Source: Zantedeschia hybrid cultivar
Lineage: Eukaryota; Streptophyta; Magnoliopsida; Alismatales; Araceae
Direction of reading: 5' to 3'
NCBI GenBank assembly: GCA_030544215.1
Contig: JARZZO010000011.1
Coordinates: 6,496,001-6,560,000 of the forward strand
Length of the DNA stretch: 64,000 nucleotides
Shown here in pieces: positions 22,301 through 36,486 of the stretch. The first letter of the stretch is position 1. Every line of letters begins with the position of its first letter. The position numbers and the translations under genes were made by a program. A model generated the notes under the pieces. It did no database searches and was not told where the DNA came from. It saw only the letters and a program-made list of their open reading frames with translations.

Positions 22301-25191
22301 GCACGAGTCAGTCCGATACGATGCGAGATGGCTCGATCTGGAAGCGTCCCAGCCCGACTCGTACGATCCGCCCGTGCCAGCGACTTGGGATTGTCTAGAT
22401 ACGAGTCGACTCGTACGAGTCGGCCGGATCCGGTACGATACGGCAAACCTTGCTTTTAATACTAGTCCTTTAAGACTTTTCACCACCATGTAACTTTAGG
22501 AAAATCTTTGAATGTACAGTTGATCATTTTTCTGATCAGATGCTGATCACTTAGACTTTTGAGTTTTGATTGTGCATGGAATTTGTTTGTTGACTGTTAC
22601 GAAAAGCTGGTTAGGGTTGAAAGCTAGGATCTTAATGATGTAAGAGTTTTTAGTATTGTATTGGGATGTTGAGGGTCATGGAATGTTGAAGATTTGTCTG
22701 TGTGTATAACATAGTGCCGACTGCCGAGTGAATAAAACTTGCATTCGTAGAATATCCTTTGCTTGCAAGCATGGAATTCCGGGTCGATCAGGTCCCCGAA
22801 TCGGGACCCGGCGATCCCGATCCGACCCGGATCGGATCGGCTGAGTCGGCCGATCCAGATGAAGTATGGCCGGTCCGACTCGGCCGGATTAAAAAAATAA
22901 AAAAAAATAAGAAAAAATCAGGAAAATCAGAAAAATCCGGTAAAATCAGAAAAAATTGTATACATATGATTCAATGAATGTACAATAAAAATGAATGCAA
23001 TTCATGTACATACATAAAAATATATATATAAAGACAACTAAGGGTCTGATGTCCGGAAGAGTGATGTTGTTTCCTCTAAAAAAACAAGTGGACAAGTGTC
23101 CCAAGGGCCGGACAATTGGAAAAAATCGAAGGAGTTTGACAGCGACTCTGCAAAAGTATGGAATTCCACATCTATGTCAACCAAAGGGGCAATGTCTAAT
23201 GAGGATCAAGTTTGGACTCCAAAGACTGGTTCCGATAAAGCTAATGAGCCTGGTTGCTGGGGCAATCGCAGTGGTTCATTTCAGCAAAGAGATGCTTGGA
23301 GTCAAGAAAAGCCTCATAGTGGAGCACATAGTTCTGGCGAGGGAAGTGACTGGGAGAGATCTAATGGGGGGAGTGCAGAGAACGGCAGATGGTAGCCATT
23401 CATAGCATGGCAATGTACATCAGCTTCTTCTTTCTGCTTTGATGGTTCTGTATCTGTTGTGGTTGCTGGTTATTCTCTTTTTGTCTTATATATTGATGAT
23501 CATCTGTGTATATTTTCCTTCCAATGTCTGAAGCCAGTGGCAACCTTTTTTTTGGACGGAGCCTATTTTGGATCTTTCCAAATAAAAGGCAACAAGGTTT
23601 AATCACTTCGTTTGTCCCTAGCCTATTCTACTTGAGATTTTCCAACTTGTAGTCTGTTTTGGGGGTCAAGTTGCCAGCAACGGCAAGTGGCAGCGGTGGT
23701 GGCCGGGGGGAGGGGGAGGGGCTGGGGGAAGGCCCGTTGTTGCTGCTGGCTAGATCGGCCACCTTAAGGGGGGATCCGAATCGCGCCCGAATCGGGCCAA
23801 TTCGGACCGATTCACATTGTTTTATTTTTATTTTTTTTAAATCAGGGGGGGGGGGGGATGAACAGTAAAATCCCCCCTGAATCGGATCGGAACCCGCCGA
23901 TTCCGATTCGAATCGGAATCGGCCGATTCCGCAATCCATGCTTGCAAGGAATAAAATCTGGATAATTCTTTTCAGGGCAAAGGCCAAATGTTTAAGTTCA
24001 ACTATGATATGGGATGCGGAAGGGTGTACTTGTGAAACATATTGATAATTATGAGGATCTAATTTACTTATTTCTAGTCCCAATTTAGTAGGAAACATGT
24101 CCTCCTTTGGCCTGAATTGGCCACACATGGACCTGGGTTCAAGTGATGTTTTCAAAGGTGTATGGTCCATCTCAAGGAGTTACCTGACAGCCCATGCTGG
24201 ACAGATGTGTTGTCTTTTTATGGTGTACATCTGTAATGAACTCGCATGGCATGTTCTGAAATCTGATTTGGCTAATATGACATAATGCAAATGTAATTGA
24301 GGTGCCAAAATGTGACGAGAAATGAAGGGGTGCTTTTATCAACATATGTGGCCAATAACTTACTACAGTCCTTTCATCTTTTTCCTTTTTTAATTTTTGC
24401 CAGGACACTTCCCATTGTTTAAAATGTTAAATGTGGCAATCCAGGAGGTTTCCAATTCTCCAAAACTTCTCTTTTTAGCTCTTCTAAAAGATGTTTGTAT
24501 CGCTCTTCATTTATGGTTTTGATATCTAAATATCACTAGAAAGTATAGAAGTCAGTTTTTTTAGTCAAGTGCAATGGGATTATGTTGTCATTTTGGTTTT
24601 AGGCATTGCTTGGAAATGTCAATAGGGCAGATTCCAATAGTTGGAGTCCTCAAACCTGGCATCCCCACTAGCATTCCCAAATGAGCCAGAATTGCCTTGG
24701 GCCAAATTCTGGCTGAGAGGAGAGAGACATACTTGGACTTTCTCTCTCCCGATTTTAATGAAAAGCAACTTGGTCCACTTCTGGAATTTGGAGGAGAGGG
24801 GGTTGACCTCGAGAGAAATGGAACTCTGCTTACCCATCAACTACCTCCTCCAACACTCTCATCCTAATCTTTTCCTATGGAAAACACCAGCGGAGGATTA
24901 AAAAAGGCATGATCATCATCATTCGAATCTTTTCCTATGGAACCCCGAATCTTTTCCTATGAACACACCAGCAGAGGATCAGAAAAGACTTTGGCAGCAG
25001 AATGAGGGGGAAGCTGGCAATTGGATGATTACAGATCTCCTAAGACTCCTATGGATCTTCTCCAGTGGCAGCATGGCTACTTACCTCCTCCAGCAGTGGG
25101 TTACAGACCTTATGTGACTTCAGGATGGATATGATTTCCTATGGCAGCATGATTACAGAGTTTTCCTGTCCCTATTGACAGGATGGTTATA

Positions 25192-25224
<33 letters not shown>

Positions 25225-28200
25225 CCACACACACACACGCACACATACCCAAAAAAAGGAAAGGAAAACCCCACATGGAGGGCCTTCCTGCATTCGACCA
25301 GTGACTGTGGCACACCAGTGAACCCTCCCCTTGCTTCCTTTGGGGTTTTTCATGAAAAGACCAACCTGAACATCTCCTATCCTTAAACTTCCCAAATCTG
25401 ATTTTCTTGATGACTTCGATGGGAGAAAATCTAGACGCTGTGACAGAATTGCCCTTCTCAAAAGCATTTCCAAATGATGCCTTAGCTTGTGAGTGCTGGT
25501 GGATTTAGTCGAATGCTTTTGGAAGCTAAGTGCCACGATGCTCCTGCCACTGTGGGGCCTTGGAAGCGTAAATTATATGCAGCATTACCATTACTTTTTG
25601 TAGAGATGCAGTCCCTAGATAAAATCTAATTTGTTGCACATCCTTACCTTTGTCAAAATGAAAATAAATAAGAACAAAGTTGTAAATGTTAAAAATATGC
25701 AATCTCTTACTGTACAAGAACCCTGAAGCTAGATCCTTTGCAATTTGCAAGTTGAATTGAAAATTAATATTCATTCGTGAAAAAGCAAACTATAATGAGG
25801 TTGGGATAATGTCTCTTATTGAATACCAGTGGAATCAGGAAAGGTTGCCATGCATTTGAATGGTTGGGATAATGTCTCCTATTGAAGACCATTGGAACCA
25901 GGGAAGGTTGCCATGCATTCGAATGGTTGAAAAGTTTATTATTTTGTGCTTTTCATTTTACTTTTTATTGGAATATTTGTTGTTTTGCACTTCCTTTTTC
26001 ATATTTCTTAATAAATGGTTCTCAAGGAAAAAAATCTCTATTTCAAGTTGAACTTTCCATGCAGGGTCTACTACGCTCGCAATTGCAGTCGGCGACTGAG
26101 GAAAATGGAAATACAAAAAGGTAATTCTTCCATTGAACTCTCAAGTATGCTCTTGGAGGCATGGATGGCAGTACCGGCCGATACCGGTACGTACCGGTAT
26201 CGGCCGGCACCGGTACCGTGGGTACCGACCGGTACCGGGCCGGAACCGGACCGGTACGTACCGGTACCGGTACCCACCGATACCGGTACCGGTACCGGTA
26301 CTGCCATCCTTGCTTGGAGGTTAGAGCCAATGCAATATCTTATCCTTTTAGTAATTTCTGACAATTCTCTGTTGGGCTTTTTAATTCTTCAGTTCTGCTT
26401 GTATGAATTTAATATGTTCCAAACTTTTTTCTTGTTAAAGATACCTGCATAATCCAATGTACTCTGTTGATCCAGCCAGGAAAGTTCCATCTTTATCCAT
26501 TCCTATGTTCTTTTAGTGCAAGTGGAGTTATTGTATCTCTCTATTCTTTTCTAGCAGAGGATATACTTAATTCACTTCATAAGAGAGAATCTTAAATACT
26601 TGCTGTTGTAGGCTTCCTTTTCCAATGAATCTTGATGTTATTGTGCACTTTTCACATGACAGTGAGTATGTGGATTCAAGTCATATTTTAGAGAGTTCTT
26701 TGAATGCAAAGGAGAAGATAATTTCTGAACTGAACATGGAGCTTCATGAGATGGAATCCACGTTGTCAAGTGAACGAGAGAAACACATGAGTGAGATCAA
26801 GAAGTTGAATTCATTACTCAATGAGAAGGTCTAGAATTATTTCCTTTTGTACTTTTTGCTGCCATAAATTATGTTACCCATTTACTTTTTTGAAAGTGAT
26901 TTCATGCATTAACTTACTTTATGTCTTGTTAATTTTCTCATAGTTATGAAAATTTGAGGTGCTTGATATCAAATTATCTTTCCTTACTTTGATCCATTCC
27001 TATTTGATCATGAAACGTTTGGCATGCTAATGTAAAGCAAAGAGATGGATGCTTTACTGCCAAGACAATTTGAAGTTTTAAATAATGTTCATGAATGTTT
27101 GATCTGACTAGATGTTTTTACAAACATTTTTAAAGTTGAATGCACTTCATAAGAAAGGAGGGAACATTAGGTTCTTATTATTTTTCAAGCACAGTGGGAA
27201 ATAAGACACAACAAAGTAAAGTTGAGATCCATGAATGAGGCATGAGGTCATTTTGGTCCCAAATACTTTGATTATGTAGGGAAAAAAATCCACATAGCAT
27301 TCAGATGAGTGCTATGGAAAGGTCTGAAGTAGCTTCAGCATATCATGTTCCCTATACTGGGCCTTGCTTCCTTAACTCTTTATCTGGCATCATTTAAAAT
27401 CTTAGTGCTTTTTTAAAGGTTATTTCCGTAAGGAACTTCAAGGCTTATCCAAGATGCATCCTCATGGGATGTTTTGTTTTGCATGTTTTCATGTCATTTT
27501 TAAGATTTGATAGGGACTTACAGATCTTCACATTGATATTCTAACATTTCCGTTTTCACATTATTAAGTTGGTGTGCCTCCATTAAATCCAGAAGCATTT
27601 TTTTGGAAGTGGATAGTACGACATTGTTTAACAAGTTTTTGGTTTGACAAAAATCATGGCTCATTAAAATATACATACATGATATTCATAAACTAAGATA
27701 GAGACAAGTCTTTTGTTTTTACCTTGATGTGGGCCTTGCTCCAAGGCCAAAAGAAGCCCCATGTGCAGTGGCAGTGGCTGGTTGGTAGTATAGGCCGATA
27801 CCGATATCGGTAATCGGTGGATACCAATATGATACCTGGGGGTAGCTCGATACCACTCATTTGTATTTAAAAAAAAAATAAAAAAACTTTTATTGACTAG
27901 TGGCGGGCCGTTACCGGCCCGATATGTCCGATACCAATATCGGTACTGCCATCCTTGTGGCAGCCAACAAGAGCAGCAGAAGCAAACGGCAGCAGCAACT
28001 GAACAACAACAACAACCAAAGGGCAGCGGCAGTAGCCCATGACACCAGCGGCACCAATAACAACAACAGTAGAAGCAACCCCATTCACAAGGAGGGGCCT
28101 TGCGTCCCCTGTTTTTGATTGGAACAGGGCAGTGGTAAAGAGAGAGAAGACCCAGGGGATGACCAAAAACACAAAAAGAAAGAGAAGAAAGTAAGGAAAG

Positions 28201-31200
28201 CAAGGAAAAAAGAAAGAAGAGGAGGAGGGGTCCCCCCCCCCCCCCACCGGTTCGTCTTCTCTTCCCATCGGGAAGAGGAGAATCCCCCATTGGATGGTGG
28301 GGGGTAATCTTGGAAATCAAAATGAAAAAAAGAAAAGAAGGAAAAGAATAAAAGGAAGAGAGAGGCAAGAGAGGAGGCCATGATCCCTCTCTATCTCTCA
28401 TTTTTATTTCCCTCTCTCTCTCTCTCTCTTATATATCTCTCTCTAAGCAAATAAAAAATTCAAAAAAATAGAGGGAACTTATTGTCCGGTGGGGGGTGCC
28501 ACCAGATCATTTGATCCTCCACCGGATGCCTCCTTGGCCTTATAATATCCCCCAAGGGGCGGCTTAGTGCCACCACTCTTTCAAGACTTGAATGCAAGCT
28601 CCAAGCTCATCTATTCTTGAGCATGATGGTTTATTTAGCTTTAGGGAGACACTCATAATTCTTGAGTTGTCTTTTAAATTCATATGCAAGCTCATGTCTT
28701 CTTGCGCTTTGCAAATTTATGTAATGACTCATGTATTCTTGAGTCTTACATTTTGTGACATTGATTAGGGGGTTAATGTGCCACACTAATCATATCTGAT
28801 CTTGTTTAATTAATGTGGATCCATATTGGACTTTGTTGGGCCTTGTTTAATGAATTGTATTGGACTCTGTCTAACCAAAGTGGATCTCTAATGGATCAAA
28901 CTCGTCTAAACAATATTGGTTCTTAATGGATCCTAAGTGGATCTAGTTAATGGCCATTGGTGTGGTTCACTAGGATTCATTAAGAGCCAATGCTTACCAA
29001 TGCTTAGAGGACACTTAATTGGATCTAGTGGGCCACACTTTTCTTGTTTAATTAACGTTGGTCTTTAATGGATCCTAAGTGGATTTACTAATACCCCTTA
29101 AGTTAAAGGATGCCTAATAGGTTATTGGTATGTTTCATTAGGGTTTCTTAAGAGACAAGGACTTAAAGGATGCTTATTGGATCTAGTGGGCCATACTATT
29201 AAACGATCATGCTCTCAAATCAATGATTGTTTTGAAAACCTAAAAGTTAAGGGTATCCTTTAAGGATTTCAAAAAAAGAACTTAATAAATTTATCATGCG
29301 ATTCAAAACAATCAAACTTAATCATTAATGTGCACCTGTTAAGGAAGCTAAAAGGACACAAACAAATTATGTCATGCCCTTTATGGGTCACGGTCCAATT
29401 TGATCGATTTAAATCATGTTTTGCATTATGCTAATGCACAGTTTTGTGTAAAGGGCATCACCCTATGACAGTTAATCAAGGGTCATTGATCACTTGATTG
29501 ACGTAATTAACATTGACCAAGATCAATGGGGAGAGGTCGAAATTAGTGTATCCACATGCCTGTTCCAAAACTTTAGATCTCTTGAGGACTCATCCCAAGT
29601 TCTCAAGGTCTATCAAAATAAACAAATAAAAAACTAAAATAAGAGTGAAGTGCGAGGGTTTGATCTCCTTCATGTCTCCCAACACACGTATTGTGTTATT
29701 GGAAAATGAATGAAATTTACTAGACCCAGAAACTTGAAAGACAGATGTTTAGTGCTTCCACTTTCACTATTTCACACGTTATGTATATGTATTTCAGTGC
29801 GAGTTGTGGGACGACTGGGCTAATTGGATGTGGTATATGTCAATAAATTTGTCGGGAAGAAGAATGTGGGCTCTCTTATTAAGGGTTTATATACATCGGT
29901 AAATCATCCACTCAGGCGCATTGCCATCTTCTGTGATTCTGTGAAGGTCTATCCTCTACCTGATGGAAACAGAGTTGGGGATGGTTGTGGATACGAATGC
30001 TGTTGGTGATGGGCCTTTACCACCCAAGAATTTGACGTTCATAGTAGCAGTCGAATCAAAAGGGAGAGCAGGTAGAACATGATACCACTTTAAAAAAAGG
30101 GACTGGGTTAATTGAAGAGAAGATCCTTGAGGCAAGGAGACAGAAGAGCAGGATTTCACATCAAATAATAGAAAAAGTGATGCTTCATGATATTAGTGCA
30201 GTTCTGCGAAATGGGGTAAAAGTCCCAGTTATGCTTGTAGGCATTGATTATGACTGAAAGGTGAGGGAGTATGGTTGGATTTGTGATTAGTGTAGCTATA
30301 GTGAGCACCATGCAGGTTGTCCTGTAACAGACGTGCTGGTGGGGGAACCCGCACCCCCCCCCCCCCCCCACCCAGTGCACCCACACACAGACACACACAC
30401 ACACACCCCTCTTCTGCTAAAAGAACAAACATCGTAATGCAAGAGGGATTGATATTTTTTTTTGTTTTACTGTTTTTTACACATTTCTAATAGTAATATG
30501 TTCATCTAACAGGATACTGTTATTGAAGATATCAGGAAAGAACTACAAGACAGGCCAACCACAAAGCTTGTTGAAGATTTGCGTAAGAAAGTGAAAATTT
30601 TACAGGTATGCATATCAGAGATTGTTAAGTGCACGGGGATTTAGTTCCGTTGCTTTGTTTAGCTGTCTTTAGAACCAGTGTCCGATTTTCTAAATAGATA
30701 GTTGTCAGGGCTATAACTTTTAAGCATTTGATCCCTTGATGTCTTGGGAAATTTGTTATAAATAAAAGAATTGTTATAATGGAATGCATGATTTAGAGGG
30801 CAGGCTAATTCAAGAAGACCACACGTGAATTTGTTATCTATCCTGTCACACAAATGACAAAATAGCAAATATGCTAAACTAAATGAGATACCCTTTTAGT
30901 CATCAAAGTTTTTGCAGCTAAGTTTCTGTGGTTTATTATTCTTAATTGTCTCATATTAGAATCTGGGATGCAAACGTGTACAAAAGGCTAAAGTTGAGCA
31001 GCTACCACGGGAAGTTCATGATTGTTTGAGTTCTCTACATATTTACGCCAACAAAATTGCTAATAGCCATCATGTATATATCGCCTTATTTCATGGCAGT
31101 GTTCACAGATACGCCCACCATAACCTTATGTTACAAATACTCTTTGGTTGGTGCTTAACCAAAGAAATCATAAAAATGTATCCGCTGAAAAGGATGAGGA

Positions 31201-34200
31201 GGCCTCTTCTTGTGTCTTAAAGAAAGTATCTTGGACAGTTCTAAATTCATTGGTAGAAGTTTATTTTCTGGAAATATTACATTTCACTGGATGGCAGCAC
31301 CAGATAATGTGAGGGGTACATTTTGCACATGTTTCCATGCAAGAAGTATGCATAGGGAAATGTATTTCTTGTAATGTCTATGCAAAGACCTTTCCTTTTT
31401 CCTCGAGAAAGAAGACAATCTTCCAAAAGTTATCACTGCATGATAACTTGACTAGGCTTATTGTGAACTATCTTTGCTGGCAAAAGCCACCGAGTCCCAT
31501 GTTGGATACTCACGAGGTCCCTTTGTGCCTCTATTGATTATGGGCCTCTCCACCCACTATCTTGAGTTTCGGGTTAGTGGTTTTATTCAACAGCAATCAG
31601 AGCTTGTTTGCTCATTGGGTTTCCCCATTTAGCCTTGCAGTTCCAGGAGTGCCACATGCTATACAACTCATCTGTTCATATGAGGGGCAATGTTGTTGAC
31701 AGACGTTTAATCTCAGGCTGGGTATTCATGGTTCCCTCCATGCCTATATTAGCTCTGCATCACTAAGTTGGGTTTTGGGCTGACATTTCAGTTCAGTAAC
31801 AACCTCATTAACCCAGGGTAACTTGTGGTTGTGGGGCTGTGATTACATTAAGGAAACTTGTATTTAGTTTCACTCCTGTTCTACCTTGTCATTATTGAGT
31901 AGCTATTTGAACTTCATATGCGTTTTCATATGCTAGTAAGTTTTTCCTACCTGGGTCTTTGTAATCTGAACTCATAATTACATATCCTTTTGAAACGAGT
32001 GGCAGACAACTTTTGGGTAAATTATATTTTTTGTAGGTAAATTGTTCTGTATGTGTCCTACAGCACTATCATGATACAAGACAAACTTTGTAGAGTTATT
32101 TTGGTATGTGTCTTCTGCAATTATTATCAAGATTGTGAGACAAGATTTTGCAGGATTATTAGCAACTGGTACGTATATAAAAACTAGCTCTATACCTGTA
32201 TGATGCACGGTAAAATATCAAATTTGAATGAACAGGTTTTAGTTTTGGCGGGAAAATGGTAACTCTATTTTAGTAATTATTCATATATAGAGAGAGAGAG
32301 AGAGATTCTCCTGCTGCCATGTGTCCTGGTCTTTGTTTTGGCGGGAAAACAGGAACTCTGGTTTAGTATTATAATATAGATATACATTACTAAGTGGGAC
32401 AATAAAAGATGAACAATAAAGTCTATGTGGTCCTGGTGTATGTTCTATTATCTACATGTAAGTATAAAACATGATGTAGTAGTACATTGGCAACTATGCT
32501 GGATTACACGACACTGTATGTGTTGTGACAATGATGGAAATAAAGCTTATAGCCAAGGTCCGCTGTATCGCTGATCCGTATTGGATTGTACCTTCCCATA
32601 TATAATATGGTATCAATCTGACACCATCTGACTCACACAAATCACATGAGTCAGGCCGATTCAGGCTTATTTCTGGTTTTTTCTAGAGTCTATAATTTTA
32701 TGAATAATTGTGACATAAATAAAATTTTAACTCTAGTGCTTTATCAATGGCAATGACTTTTAGGTCAAATCTAGGAGAAATCTACCTTATAGTGGTTTTC
32801 TGCTCCTCCCTGGAGGTGTGGCAGCTGATTCTGGACCGTATCGACCGGCAGATGCCTCAGGCAGTATCAGTGGATGAGCTCTTGCACAAGTGGAAGGTCG
32901 CTTCAGTTCCCAAGGAGGATAGGCAGTTGTGGTGGTTGATCCTACATGCTACTTTTTGGGTGATTTGGAACGAAAGAAATAGAAGAATTTTTAAAAAGGA
33001 AGCTCTTGTGCCAAGTCGGCTGGCATCTATCATTGGGGAGAGAGTGAGAGAGTGGGCCATGTTTTTGTGCAAAATCAATACTTGTATATCCTCCTTTTTT
33101 GACCTTTTGAGAGGGTTGTATGACTGATGCACCTGCTTGGTGCCTTTTGTATAGGAGGATATGGTTTGTCTCTTTATTTTCTTATTTACACATGTAATCT
33201 TCTTTTTACATTTAATGAAATTGTGGTACTATCCACTTAAAAAAATAAATCAATGACAATGACTTTTAAGTCAAATCTAGGAGAAATCTATAATCTATAT
33301 AAAAGTGTTAATTACCTATTTAATTGGAGAAGAAGGTCCAATTATTTACCAATTGGAAGAAAAAAAGTCCCATTACTTATCAAATTAGAAAAAAAAAGGT
33401 CTACTTAATAAGATACAAGTCACGTCGAGCAGGTTTAAGCCAGATCACAGCAACCCGTGCTGGATCGCAGTGCATCGCACAAGTCACATCAAGTCAGCAG
33501 AAGTCGCATATGAGTCGCATCGAGTCTGCATGAGTCAGTCGATGCGACTTGGCAAGTCAAACTGTCCCAGCAACTCGGACTCGTCTAGATACAAGTCGAC
33601 TCATGTGAGTCGGCCCAAACCGGTACGACATGGCAAACCATGGTTATAGCGAACTGATATATCCTGAACTGCATAGCATTACACTATGATCGATGTTGAA
33701 CATCTGTTACATAACCAGTTGAACATACGAGTCGCATCGAGTCAGCACGCGTTGGTCGATGCGACTCGGCGAGTCAAACCGTCTTAGCAACTCGGACTCG
33801 TCTAGATACGAGTCGACTTGTACGAGTTGGTCCGAACTGGTACGACGCGGCAAACCATGCTTATAGCATCAAGCAACTACATTATTTATAGCATCAAGCA
33901 ACTGCAATATTTGAATAATCACGTATCATGAAGTGATATATCCTGAACTGCATAGCATTACACTATGATCAATGTTGAACATCTGTTACATGACTTGTTG
34001 ATCTGGGATGTGCAACTGTACTCAGCATCTTTGATGCAAACTGCAAGTTTGGTCTCATCTGAAGCTGATCCTCATGGCCATGCTTCAGAGATAGGACTAG
34101 GGTGTCAGGTTTTGGGTATAAGGATGAACACCTATAGGAACATATTTTTTGGTTTTGGTCAAGGTCTTCCAAAGTTGAGACTATCTGGCATTCTGGGTTG

Positions 34201-36422
34201 AATTTCTGATAATCTGTTATAGTTACTGAGTCTCTGGGAGGATTAGTTTGACTGTGCTTCTGGGTTCACGAGTCACAGTTGAACCTGATCTGATGAGATT
34301 AATACAATCACGAAACAATTTCTTATGGATATGTGTCGATGTGCAGACCATGACTATTGGTCACAGTATTTCTGCTTAGTGCTTATCGTTACACATCATC
34401 AATCTTCATGGTGAATATTGTTTTCTTTTCGGTGTTATTTCTTTAATATTCTGCTTCCATCGCCCTCTTTTTTTTGAGAAGCTGCTTCCATGTTTTTCAA
34501 TGTTTTAGATTGGGTTTATTTTGTTCATATATGTGCCATTTTACAAAGTTGTGGACTGCAGTCCGTCTCTCTTGCTGTTTTATTTGGGATATTTTATTTG
34601 ACTAGTTAGTTTGCTTAACTTAGATGCTATATCTGTAGGCAGTTGGATACAACTCGATTGAAGCTGAAGACTGGGAGCTAGCCACAAGTGGTGAAGAGAT
34701 GAGCAAGTTAGAGTCCTTACTACTAGACAAGAATCGGAAAATGGAGCATGAACTGACACAATTGAAGGTCTGAAAAAATATTTTGTACACAAAATTTTGC
34801 ATGGCCATTATTTTCTGTAGCTTTGATTAGTTTGCGTAAGATGCCAATATAATACCTAAAAGGTCATACCTATTTCTGCATGCCAACATAGTACATGGAA
34901 GTTTGAGACTGCCAAATGTAACATTATAAGAAAAATATTTGGGAACCTATTACTTATGTAACTCATCCTTATTAGGAAGTAATTTCCTTTTTTAATGTCT
35001 TGCAATGTTGTTAAGATTCCATCCGCTAACGTTGACTTATTGCGAATGGTCTCCTGACCTCACTTCAAAGGTCAAACTCTCCGAGAAAGCAAATCTGTTG
35101 GCAGAAGCTGAAGCAAAAGTAGCAGAGCTAAGTATAAAGGTGAATGAACAACAAAAGCTAATAACAAAACTTGAAGATGACATACTCAAGGTTCGTTACT
35201 CTGATTTCTTCCTGCAAGTTTTAAGCTGTTTTCAAGTGATATCACAAATTTTCATCACTTTAGGATCTGTATAAGCATATTTTTTATTCGATCATACAAT
35301 ACTAGGCAACATTGTTTCCCCATGCATGTGGAACCTGTAAGATATTTTTTGTGAAAATTGTGCAACCTATTGCACATTTCTTGGTCAAAAATTTAGATTA
35401 ATTCTCTCAGCACAATAGAGCACACACATCATACAGAAGTGGATGATAAAGTACTTGGAGGATGTGTTGACAGGTGTACAGTTTCAAAGCCTTTGCCCAG
35501 ATTAGATGCTTCTTTTGGGAGGGGTCCTTTTTTTTTTGAAATGTGTAGGGTACCACAACGTATATTAAAAGAACAAAAGAGGGGAATGTACACGAGTGAG
35601 AAACAAAAACCCTCGAGACTTCCTCTATACAAAAGCATCGAATTGTTGCACCACTCAATTTGCCCCCAAAAGACCAAAAAGGGAGGACACAGAGATGTTC
35701 CCATCACACAAGCACTTGGCCCACTCATTAATGAAAAAACAAACAAGAGAAATGCTCCTCTCAGGTATACGGGCTTCTCCTCTTCCTTTCATTCCAGATA
35801 GTCCAAAGGGTTGCATGAAGAACCAATTTTGTTAATCAATAAATAGAGATGATCTTAGAAGCAGGATTCAGTCATTTGAGGTGTTGATCATGCTTTGGGG
35901 TTGTAAATCTGCCATTGGGAATGGGTTTGCCTAGGGAACATGCTCACTGGATGATTGTGTGCAAGGCCTCTAGGGTTGGTTCAAGACTGCTGCAAGGTGA
36001 AGAAGCGGAAAGATGAAGGGAAAGAGAAGATGAAAGATGATGAAGGAAAGGAGAAAGAAATGGGAGAAGAAAAGCCCGAAAACATGTAGTGCACAGTTGA
36101 TGATGGTACACGACATAGATGATGGCACATGGCGGTGACAACATTCAGGTGCGGCAGCAACAACGATCACGATGGTGGGCAATGACACTGACAAGGGGTT
36201 GCACTGATGGTGGCATGCTCGATGGATCCCCTCTCCTCACATAGAGGGTTGGGATGGTGTTTGACATGTTGTTTTACAGCAAAAAATGAAGAAAAAAAGG
36301 GGGGCTTTAGGAGAAAAATCAAAGAAGATGCCCACCAGTTCCCATGGAGATGCCCACCGGTGGGGATAAAGAGAGAGAAAAAAAGAGGAGGGGGCTACCG
36401 GTGGAGGTACAAACCGGTAGCA

Positions 36423-36486
<64 letters not shown>

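Noticed and set aside
24620..25180. Second captured gene fragment in intron 7
   Set aside because: Short Trp/Pro-rich frames are suggestive, but no continuous frame, splice site or flanking element ends support it.
27664..28401. 245-codon minus-strand ORF
   Set aside because: It crosses a MITE and low-complexity Cys/Ser/Phe codon runs; no domain.
29824..30009. Small ORF with YVNKFVGKKNVG before CASP exon 10
   Set aside because: Not in a CASP-compatible exon, no domain, and absent from the family.
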